DNA from: Neovahlkampfia damariscottae
Lineage: Eukaryota; Heterolobosea; Selenaionea; Neovahlkampfiida; Neovahlkampfiidae
Direction: 5' to 3'
Length of the DNA: 13,301 nucleotides
Assembly (NCBI GenBank): GCA_016618085.1
Contig: JABLTG010000289.1
Span: 1 to 13,301, forward strand
Below the pieces are notes generated by a model that saw nothing but the letters and a program-made list of their open reading frames with translations, was not told the origin of the DNA and ran no database searches. Every line of letters starts with the position of its first letter. Position 1 is the stretch's first letter. The position numbers and the translations under genes are program-made. Of the stretch, positions 1 through 6,837 are shown one piece after another.

Positions 1-434
1 ATTTGCATCATATCCAAGATCTTCAACAAAATGATGACTTAAATTGTAAACGAATCGAGTAATTCTCATCCATTCTTGTATTTTTTTCTTTTGTTCACTT
101 GTTGGTTTTAAAAGAATTTTTCTTGATCGAATAATTTCATCTGTATCAAGTTGTTTTTTGATAAACCAGTTTTATGTGAAACTTGTTTGTTTTCTTTTGG
201 AACATCTTTTGATGAAAATAAAACACCTTCTGTTAATGAAGATTGTTCTACCAACTTTTTTGTCCAACAAATATTCTTGTCAACTGAAGAAGAACTTGGA
301 GGTATACTTTTCACTTGTAGCATGTCTTCTTTTTCTTTAGTCCACCAAAAAGGATACGAATCTTTTCCTTGTTTATATGTTGATTTCATATTTCTTGTTT
401 CTTTTGTTTCTTCAAGTTTTCTCTTTTTTATCAC
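1..434 (-). CDS. Fanzor / TnpB-like (OrfB_IS605) RNA-guided nuclease homolog, N-terminal part; runs off the window
   Basis: On the minus strand, bases 140-1 encode a segment starting RKILLKPTSEQKKKIQEW, then TRFVYNLSHHF. This is the pattern of the N-terminal helix-turn-helix region of TnpB/OrfB proteins and their eukaryotic Fanzor relatives: basic strand, KPT.EQ...I..W, then .R.VYN. Upstream lies a K/E/S-rich extension; Fanzors often have N-terminal extensions. The reading frame is open from about 452. The first in-frame ATG is at 389; GTG at 434 is not a convincing start. The extension and the conserved part are in different frames. They join either by a 26-nt GT-AG intron (141-166) or by one missing A in the A-run near 155-160. 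The intron would be shorter than any other here and would end in CAG, unlike all 14 others, so a frameshift is more likely. The RuvC-like and zinc-ribbon parts lie outside the window, so activity cannot be judged. The family assignment rests on about 40 residues. Confidence 0.58.
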
Positions 435-455
435 TTCTGTTGTTGAATCAAATTA

Positions 456-652
456 AATCAATAAATGGAAATTGACTGAAATTAATCAAAGTGTAAAATC
501 TCCGAGTGGAGGTTGAATTATTGAACAAATTCAAGCTGGATTAATATCTTTGCCACCAAGAAAAAAAAACAATTCCAAAAGAATTGCTTGATGATGAAGA
601 TGATGAAGATGATATCAATGAACTTTCGTTTGAAATTGATTCAAACAAATAA
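456..652 (+). pseudogene. Possible decayed coding fragment with acidic C-terminal tail, unrecognised
   Basis: The plus strand reads a coding-like segment ending at TAA 650-652. It contains SLPPRKK, then after a one-base slip in the A-run near 560-570, IPKELLDDEDDEDD and a short tail. An in-frame TGA sits near 513, so the segment is not intact. The acidic stretch comes from a GAT/GAA trinucleotide repeat (590-613). It overlaps a minus-strand fragment, and at most one of the two is likely to be real. I do not recognise a family. Confidence 0.22.
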
Positions 653-862
653 TGTTTTTCCATTTTTTTCTTTTTATTTCCTTTAAATTTTTTCATGGTT
701 TCTACGATTTCAATTGTTTTTTTTCTCACCAATAAACTTTGTTTTCCAATTAATGTCCAAAACACTTTAAGATCCTCATCTATGATTTCTTCTGTAGAAC
801 AAAAATATCTTGAGCAAGAATGAGAGATTTTTTGTCTGTTCTGTTCCTTTTTCCTTGTTCAT
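541..862 (-). pseudogene. Possible decayed minus-strand gene, unrecognised
   Basis: An ATG at 862 lies 22 nt downstream of a CCAAT box (889-885, minus strand), the spacing seen at the intact genes here. Coding-like text then appears in three successive frames: MNKEKGTEQ, then SLILAQDIFVLQ, then EEIIDEDLKVFWTLIGKQ followed by a K-rich and a serine-rich stretch to a stop at 541. The frame changes are not explained by GT-AG introns of the local size, which suggests decay. The serine run is the antisense of an acidic repeat readable on the plus strand. The product is unknown; the FW..I....RK.. pattern is too short for a family call. Confidence 0.28.
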
Positions 863-884
863 CACCTGATTCAAATTATTTTTA

Positions 885-889
885 ATTGG
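885..889 (-). promoter_or_regulatory. CCAAT box (minus) before the decayed fragment at 862
   Basis: ATTGG on the plus strand, i.e. CCAAT on the minus strand, ends 22 nt before the ATG at 862. It is called only because all seven intact genes in the window have the same motif at a similar distance. Confidence 0.3.
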
Positions 890-1041
890 TTGCATTATTT
901 TGATCAAAAAACAAAAAAATTATCGAAGAAATTTTTGGTAATGCAAATTTTTTCTTTTGATGAAACAAAAAAATTTGGTGAAAATGGGAAGAAAATAAAA
1001 GAGAGAAATATTCGGGTACTTACAAGGTAAACTTAATTCTG

Positions 1042-1046
1042 ATTGG
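1042..1046 (+). promoter_or_regulatory. ATTGG (inverted CCAAT) box of the aminotransferase gene
   Basis: The motif, in the context CTGATTGGTTAT, lies 26 nt upstream of the ATG at 1073. CCAAT is the target of NF-Y-type trimeric factors in other eukaryotes; a local role is inferred from its recurrence at every gene start here. Confidence 0.5.
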
Positions 1047-1072
1047 TTATTTATTTACTTGTTTTTGAGATA

Positions 1073-2435
1073 ATGAGGAGAAATTTGTTAATGAGATCAA
1101 AGTTATCTTTTAACCCTAGAATAATGAATTTAAAATCAAGCCCTACTTTAGAGATAAATGAACAAAGTTTAAAGTTACAACAAAAAGGTAAAAAAGTTTT
1201 TAAATTTGGATTTGGTCAAAGTCCATTTCCTGTTCCAAATGTAATGGTTGAAGAGTTGAAAAATAAAGCAAATGAAAAAGATTATTTACCAGTTCAAGGT
1301 CTTTTCACTTTACGCGAAAGAATATCACAATTTTATCAGAATAGGTTCAATCCGGACAATATCATCATTGGACCAGGATCCAAAGAAGTATTCAATTATT
1401 TGAAATTAAAATCAATGTTAGTTGATGTTTTTATTACAATTAGTTCTTGATTGTGATTTATATTTACCTCAAGCATCATGGGTTTCTTATTCTCCTCAGA
1501 GTGAAATATTGGGAAAAAAAACTATTTGGATTGACAGTGAAGTAAAAGATGATTATAAATTAACACCTGAAAAATTTGAAAAAGAAATAAAAAATGGATC
1601 CAAAAAATCATTAGTTATTCTTAATTATCCATGCAATCCAAGTAAAATTGATTTTATTGAAGTATTTAGCTGGAGCAACTTATTCTGTTGAAGAATTGAA
1701 AGAATTGACGAAAGTTTTCAGAAAATATGAAACTATTGTACTTTCAGATGAAATTGTAAGAAAACAGTTTAATTTTTTATTCTTTGATAGTATGGAGAAT
1801 TACATCACGAAGGAATGCACAATTCAATTTCAGAATTTTATCCAGAAGGTACCATTGTCAGCTCTGGAATTTCAAAATGGCTTGGATCTGGTGGTTGGAG
1901 GTTAGGATTTTTAATGATACCTGACGGATTATCGGAAATAATGGAACGTTTGATTCCTGTGGCATCAGAAACATTCTCTTGTGTTTCTGCACCAATTCAA
2001 TACGCAGCAATAAAAGGATTTGAAAATGATACAGAAATTAAAGAATACAAACAAAATTGTTGCAAAATTTTAAATCAATTGGGGAAATATGTTCACCAAA
2101 AGTTATCAACTGTGAATGTTGAGACACCAGAACCTAATGGAGGGTTTTATTTATTCCCAGATTTCACAAAAGTGTTGAGGGATAGATTTAAAACAAGTGA
2201 AGATATGTGCATGGATTCTTTAGAAAAAATAGGTTTTGCAATGCTTCCTGGGTCTTCCTTTGGCTTTGAAAAAGAAATTTTAAGTTCAAGAATTTCTTAT
2301 GTGGATTTTGATGGAAAATTGGTATTAGAAAAAGCAAAAATTGAAGAAGTAAATGATAAATTCATTGAGAAATACTGTCCAAATGTGATTGAAGGAACAG
2401 AAAAATTGATCAACTGGGTAAAATCTCAAAAATGA
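1073..2435 (+). CDS. PLP-dependent class I/II aminotransferase (fold type I), intact, four exons
   Basis: This is a pyridoxal-phosphate transaminase of the aspartate/alanine/aromatic group, moving an amino group between an amino acid and a 2-oxo acid. Exons are 1073-1387, 1422-1641, 1670-1755 and 1791-2435, with introns of 34, 28 and 35 nt. The joined frame gives 421 residues, normal for the family. Landmarks are the SSPTLEI start of the fold near residue 22, KDYLPVQGL, IGPGSKE at the first junction, NPTG at about 177-180 restored by splicing, SDEI with the PLP-ring Asp at about 205, SGISKWLGSGGWRLGF with the Schiff-base Lys at about 236 and phosphate-binding Arg at about 244, and NGGFYLFPDF. 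The first 25 residues are basic and lack acidic residues, so a mitochondrial or hydrogenosomal presequence is possible; starts at 1091 or 1124 would remove it. ATG 1073 is chosen for its spacing to the ATTGG box. The exact substrate cannot be told from sequence. Confidence 0.93.
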
Positions 2436-2464
2436 ATTAAATGTTATTTTGGACTTCATTATTG

Positions 2465-2470
2465 AATAAA
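2465..2470 (+). terminator. Candidate poly(A) signal AATAAA of the aminotransferase gene
   Basis: A consensus hexamer lies 29 nt after the TGA stop. In a genome this AT-rich the hexamer is common by chance, so only its position supports it. Confidence 0.4.
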
Positions 2471-2493
2471 TGATCATTTTAAATGAAATCTAA

Positions 2494-3010
2494 TTATTCT
2501 ACTAATTTTCAAATTGATTTCTTTCCAGGAGCATCCTCCAATCTAACACGAACTGATTTCAATCTTTCATCTCTCAATTCATCACATGAATTCAAATTTT
2601 CATATTGCTTATTTTTCTTTGCAATAGTTCTAATATCATCCCTAAATCATTCAAATAAGATGAGTAATTCTATCCAAAAAATGAGTAAAAAAATAGCTTT
2701 ACATCATTTGTTGTTTTTGACCAACCAATTGAATCTTCAATCAATCCAAAAATTTTGAATACATTGGTGATATATTCTGATATTCAAATTAATAATGATT
2801 TTTTTATCATTCATTGGTGTGTTTGTTTTTTTGACAATATCTTGAAGAATTCGAATCATCAAAATTGTCACAAAGAGCATCATGAATTTCGTTCTTTTTC
2901 TTTAAAAATCTGAAACGTTAATTGATCTTTGAATCACCTTACAATTAATGAAGTACAATTTCATCTTCATTCCATTTTTGTTCTTGTTCCTTTTTTCTTT
3001 AAGGACTGAA
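2494..3010 (-). pseudogene. Decayed C-terminal part of eukaryotic-type cysteinyl-tRNA synthetase
   Basis: In order along the minus strand, fragments match the helical/anticodon-binding C-terminal half of cytosolic CysRS. They are EQEQKWNEDEI (about 2989-2957), KKKNEIHDALCDNFDDSN (about 2900-2847; compare K..IHKALCDN.DT in human CARS1), LQDIVKK, YITNVFKIFGLIEDSIGW (2774 to about 2720), and DDIRTIAKKNKQYENLN followed by CDELRDERL and VRLEDAPGKKSI (2640-2512). The next codon is TGA (2511-2509), where a TGG would continue the family's pattern, and TAA follows at 2496-2494. Consecutive fragments lie in different frames with several stops, and no GT-AG introns of local size repair them. The catalytic domain (HIGH/KMSKS) is absent. 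This is a dead copy; a working gene should exist elsewhere because the enzyme is essential. Confidence 0.72.
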
Positions 3011-3034
3011 TGAAGAAAATAATTTCCCATTGAT

Positions 3035-3089
3035 CACAATTTTTCACTGTCTTTTCTGTCACATGCTCCGGCCACAATTTTTCACTGTC
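3035..3089. repeat. 17-bp direct repeat, two exact copies
   Basis: The same 17 bases (CACAATTTTTCACTGTC) occur at 3035-3051 and 3073-3089, a 38-bp period. They lie between the CysRS and hydrolase pseudogenes. They may be a small local duplication made during decay. Confidence 0.6.
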
Positions 3090-3218
3090 CCGAATTACTA
3101 ATGAAGTTTTACTTTGAGGTTCTGAAAAAACAGTTTTGTGCAAATCATTATAAGAAAAATCTCAATAGAAATGGAAAATGTCTTTCATCAAAATTAATAA
3201 TTCAAATTGAATTTACTT

Positions 3219-3640
3219 TTACAAAAACCAAGTATCTTTCAAATGAGATGAAAATTCGTCATGAGGTAAAATTGAATATGGCAATTCAGGTGATACTAAT
3301 GCACATGAAACAACTCTATCTGGATATTTACTACATAATGACAACATATATGGACATCCTGAATTCAGACCCCAAATTGAAAAAAATTGATTTTCAAACA
3401 ATCCAATGATTCAATTACATCATCAGCGAATGAAACATAATTTCTGATTTTCCATAACCAGGTGGATCAAAATTTATCATTCTAAATCCAAACTTTTTTA
3501 TGATATTATTGTTTGGATGTTTTTCTTTTCTACAACTTCCTGAAGAATGAAAAAAAATGACTTTTGGCGTTGTTTCACCATTCTTCATAAGATAAAAATC
3601 TACCACTTTTCATCAGTATTCCTTTCACACTTTTTTCCAT
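3219..3640 (-). pseudogene. Decayed alpha/beta-hydrolase gene
   Basis: A former minus-strand gene can be followed through four frames from ATG 3640. The fragments are SGRFLSYEEW, then GETTPKVIFFHSSGS (oxyanion-hole strand), FRMINFDPPGYGKSE, then SFADDVIESLDCLKIN, then SIWGLNSGCPYMLSL and YPDRVVSCALVSPE, ending at a stop at 3219. This is the order seen in the N-terminal half of alpha/beta hydrolases: HG..G, D.PGYG.S, nucleophile elbow, PDRV..L.L.SP. Frame changes fall near 3580 (one base lost in EEWG), 3445-3425, and in a 7-T run at 3386-3380. None can be an intron, since no suitable AG lies between the parts. The nucleophile position of G-x-S-x-G appears to be Asn (3365-3363). The lid and the catalytic His part are not recognisable. 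It once shared the 3701-3705 CCAAT region with the divergent kinase gene. Confidence 0.72.
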
Positions 3641-3700
3641 ATTTTTGTTTTTTTTTCGGTAAATCTGTTCAAAAAGTGATTTAAGAGATTTTTGAACCAA

Positions 3701-3705
3701 CCAAT
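3701..3705 (+). promoter_or_regulatory. CCAAT box of the galactokinase-family gene
   Basis: CCAAT in the context AACCAACCAATCATTT ends 16 nt before ATG 3722, the shortest spacing in the window. It also lies 60 nt upstream of the dead divergent hydrolase start at 3640, so it may once have served both. Confidence 0.5.
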
Positions 3706-3721
3706 CATTTGAGAAAACAAC

Positions 3722-5324
3722 ATGGAAGGTATTTCAGTTGTTGATGATTTATCTTTAATTTATTCGTCACCTGATAAACAGATAGAAAGGTTTAAAGTAT
3801 TAATAAAAACCTTTGAAAAAAGTTATAAAACAAAACCAAATTTTATTTCAAGATCTCCTGGACGTGTAAATTTAATAGGTGAACATATTGACTACATGGG
3901 ATATGGAGTAAATAAATTAAAATCTAAAAATAAAGGTTTTACCAATGGCAATTGATTTAGTAAGACTAGAAACATCAAAACTCATCATTAATAAGGATAC
4001 ATTGATAGCGGCGAATTATATTAAAGATGGAGAATCACAAATAATTTTAAAAAACATTGAAAATGATGAATTTGAAACTAAAATAATTAAATTTCAATCA
4101 AATGGTAAGATAGAAATCAACAAAGATGAACATCATTGGACAAATTATGCACTATCAGGAATTAAGGGAGCACTTGAAGAATATAAAATCTATGACATCA
4201 AAGGTACTATTCAACTTTTAGTTGATGGAAAGTAAAAATAAAAAGAAAAAGATTAAACTCTAAAAAAGAGTACCTAGAGGATCTGGACTATCATCATCAT
4301 CAGCATTGGTATGTTCATCAATGATTATGACAACTTTCATGTTTAATATTAAATTATCAAAATATGAGATTGCAAATTTAGCTGCAAAATCTGAAAGATT
4401 TGCTGGAGTTGAAGGTGGAGGTATGGATCAAGCAATTTCAATCATGGGAGAAAAAGGAGTTGCTAAATATGTGAAATTTGATCCTTTAGAAGCATTTTCA
4501 GTTGAAATACCAAAAAAGTAAACAAAATTTGTTAATTGATAAAAAAAAGTGTTTCATTTGTAATTTCAAATTCGCTTGTTGTAAGTAATAAAAAAGATAG
4601 TGCAGAAAAAAATTATAATATGAGAGTTATAGAATGTCGATTAGGATCAGCAATTATTGGATATAAGCTAAAATGTAAAGGTTGGGAACGACCAAAAACA
4701 CTTTTTAAATTGCAACAAAATTTGAATAAATCATTATCAGAAATGATTGAAATTTGTAACAAAATTTTATCAAAAGAAACTTATAATATTGAACAAATAT
4801 CAAAAGAATTAAATTTAAAAAAAGAAGATTTATTGGAAAATTACTTTAAAAGTACATCAGGGAATTTAATTAAAATTGATTTGAATGAATTTAAATTATT
4901 AGATAGATGTGTTCATATTTTTAGCGAATCAAAAAGAGTTAATGAATTTATAAAATATTCAAAAGAAAATGATGTTAAAAAACTTGGTGATTTAATGAAT
5001 CAGAGTCATTTTTCATTGAAAGATAAATATGAAGCAAGTTGTGATGGTTTAGAAAAATTAACAGAAATATGTAGAAAATCAAATGCATTGGGATCAAGAT
5101 TAACAGGAGCAGGTAAAATGAATATTAAAAATATTAATTAAAAAGGATGGGGTGGATGTGTTGTTTCATTGGTCAAAAATGAAAATATTGATAGTTTCTT
5201 GGCACAAGTGGAAAATGAGTATTATAATGACTCAGATATGATGAATAATTTAAAAATCGAAAATGTTTTATTTTCTTCTTTTGCTTCATCTGGGTCAGTT
5301 ATTTTTCGAAATTTAAAACTTTAA
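3722..5324 (+). CDS. Galactokinase / N-acetylgalactosamine kinase (GHMP kinase, GALK2-like), intact, five exons
   Basis: This enzyme phosphorylates galactose or GalNAc at C1 with ATP, in cytosolic sugar salvage (Leloir pathway). Exons are 3722-3907, 3936-4231, 4269-4517, 4550-5112 and 5146-5324; introns are 28, 37, 32 and 33 nt. The product has 490 residues. Splicing restores all three signatures: SPGRVNLIGEHIDY (about 45-58, sugar binding), PRGSGLSSSSALVCSS (about 163-178, ATP P-loop of GHMP kinases) and GSRLTGAGWGGC (about 425-436). EGGGMDQ carries the catalytic Asp. Several stretches resemble GALK2 rather than bacterial GalK: HHWTNYALSGIKGALEEY, NMRVIECRL, LMNQSHFSLKDKYEASC and LTEICRK. 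Substrate preference (GalNAc versus Gal) is therefore left open. The last 26 bases overlap the convergent WKF-domain gene. Confidence 0.93.
5267..5272 (-). terminator. Candidate AATAAA signal of the C7orf50-like gene, inside the kinase exon
   Basis: AATAAA on the minus strand lies 26 nt beyond the stop at 5299, within the last coding exon of the convergent kinase. Confidence 0.4.
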
Positions 5325-5781
5325 GAATAATTTCTGATCTACAATAAATTCTGTTATCTTTTAATTCTTGATTTATTCTTTGTTGTTTTTTTTCATCATT
5401 TTCTTGATCACTTAAATTTTCTTCTTCCTTTTTTCTTTGTAATTTCATTGAATTTTCACATAATTCAATCAAGTTCATTCTTGCATTTCCTTCTAAATTT
5501 ATTATGTATTTTAAAGCAATTTTGAAATATTTTTTTGGTATTAATTTTTTATTTAAAATGTTAGTTAAAATATAAATTTGATGTTTTTTATGGAATTTCC
5601 AATTTTTATGATCATTTTCAAATGTTTCCAAATGTTTTAATGCATCATGAACTATTTTTTTTTTAATAACTTAATTTGATTTACTATCATATTTTATTTC
5701 TTTTTTTCTATCTTTTGGTCTTGGGTTCAGTTTATTTTTTTTATTGTTGACTTTTGTTTCTTCTTCTCTTTCTCTTTTCAT
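5299..5781 (-). CDS. WKF-domain protein, C7orf50 homolog (probable nucleolar protein), two exons
   Basis: Exons are 5781-5685 and 5651-5299, with a 33-nt intron (5684-5652) holding an in-frame stop. The product has 149 residues. A basic K/R/E-rich N-terminus (1-31) precedes the conserved core ALKHLETFENDHKNWKFHKK (about 36-55), with the W-K-F triad at 50-52 that names the family, then LEGNAR (about 85-90). After an acidic/Q-rich linker (about 105-125), the C-terminal helix YCRSEIILKVLNF resembles the R..RI..VL.LL end of human C7orf50. Human C7orf50 is reported mainly from nucleolar and ribosome-biogenesis datasets; its molecular role is not settled. The length is typical of the family. The 3' coding end overlaps the kinase by 26 bp tail to tail. 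Confidence 0.87.
5343..5348 (+). terminator. Candidate AATAAA signal of the kinase gene, inside the C7orf50-like exon
   Basis: The hexamer lies 18 nt after the kinase stop (5322-5324), within antisense coding sequence of the convergent gene. Confidence 0.4.
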
Positions 5782-5808
5782 TTTTATTTTGACAAATGAA
5801 TGATTTTA

Positions 5809-5813
5809 ATTGG
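5809..5813 (-). promoter_or_regulatory. CCAAT box of the C7orf50-like gene
   Basis: On the minus strand the context is GTTAACCAATTAAAA, 27 nt upstream of ATG 5781. Confidence 0.5.
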
Positions 5814-5886
5814 TTAACTTTTTTAACATGGATGAATAGAAGTTGACTTGTTCATCAAATTATCACTTTATGTTTAATATTATTGT

Positions 5887-6584
5887 TTATTGAATAGGAA
5901 CATTTATTGTTGAAAATTTCTCAACACTCAATTCATTTATTATTTTTTCAGATAATTCTTTTGAAATATTTTTGATAAACTGATGAAAATCTTCATGTGA
6001 AATATATAATTCATATTTTAAAGTATTTAAAATTTCAATTTCAATTTTGTTCCACTCTTTAAGAGATATATCATTCAAATCAAATTCATTCAAATATTTT
6101 AAATTATCATATATTTTATCTTCCCACACTTTAGATGATATCATTACACTTTTTCAAAATATAAATCAATTCTTTCTTACCAACTTGAAAAATACTTTTT
6201 AAAATTAACTTCATTAATTTCATTTGTTCTTGAATATAATTTTTTAAAATACATTAAAGAAGTAACAAAACATGATGGATCAATAGGTATTCTTTGAAAT
6301 ATATGTTCTATTATATTTGATATTTCAACTTTGAATTTATCGTTTTTGGTTTTTGATTGATTCATCATTTCAAAAATTGAATCTTGAAGGAATTTCTTTA
6401 TAATTTGATTCTGTATTATTGAATCTCTTATTGGGTATGAAATAGTTGGATTGAATTCAGTTTGTAACTTTTGGAATAAATTTGATTTTTTTTCAATCAT
6501 TTCTTCCACCCATGATTTTCGATGTTGCAATGATTTATGGATTCTAACTAATTTTACATGAGTATGTGGAACTATTTCACTCAT
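5887..6584 (-). CDS. Cyclin-domain protein, cyclin-Y / Pho80-like, two exons
   Basis: This is a probable regulatory subunit of a cyclin-dependent kinase. Exons are 6584-6181 and 6148-5887, with a 32-nt intron (6180-6149). The product has 221 residues. The cyclin fold starts near residue 85 with VEISNIIEHIF, then IDPSCFVTSLMYFKKLY (about 101-117, the helix where cyclins read .....A..YL.R). The splice junction creates FSSCVMISSKVWED (about 132-145), the SKVWDD motif of cyclin Y and PCL/Pho80 cyclins. It continues with LNDISLKEWNKIEIEIL, equivalent to the L..LE..FL segment. The N-terminal 80 residues are basic and unrecognised. The CDK partner cannot be read from sequence; for this subfamily it is usually a CDK14/16 (PFTAIRE/PCTAIRE) or Pho85-type kinase. 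Confidence 0.82.
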
Positions 6585-6626
6585 TTTCTCGTTTTAAAAA
6601 GACTCCAAAAATGGTAATTCACTTTT

Positions 6627-6631
6627 ATTGG
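6627..6631 (-). promoter_or_regulatory. CCAAT box of the cyclin gene
   Basis: On the minus strand TTAACCAATAAAAG lies 42 nt upstream of ATG 6584, the longest nearest-box spacing in the window. Confidence 0.45.
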
Positions 6632-6696
6632 TTAAAAAATAACTTCTAGTTTTATCAAAACATCAGAGTTTAATCATTCAATTCACTATTAGAAGT

Positions 6697-6750
6697 ACTA
6701 TCAAAGAAAAAGCTATTTGGATATTGATCAGATAAACTATCAAAGAAAAA
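6697..6750. repeat. 15-bp direct repeat in the gap upstream of the cyclin gene
   Basis: ACTATCAAAGAAAAA occurs at 6697-6711 and 6736-6750. The rest of the 6585-6837 gap is A/T-rich with homopolymers; I see no gene in it. Confidence 0.5.
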
Positions 6751-6837
6751 TGTATTTTTTTATTTTTTCATTAAAATTCCATTTCAATTGATCAGATCAT
6801 TTTTTTTTTTTTAAATTTTTTTTGAATTTCTCATCAA

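Noticed and set aside
590-613. GAT/GAA trinucleotide repeat as a regulatory microsatellite
   Set aside because: It is short and is readable as an acidic or serine-rich coding tract on either strand, so a separate role is not supported.
2494-3640. Frameshifts as sequencing or assembly errors in homopolymers
   Set aside because: Some breaks fall in A or T runs, but others do not, and stop codons and a lost nucleophile are also present. Neighbouring genes with many homopolymers read through cleanly.
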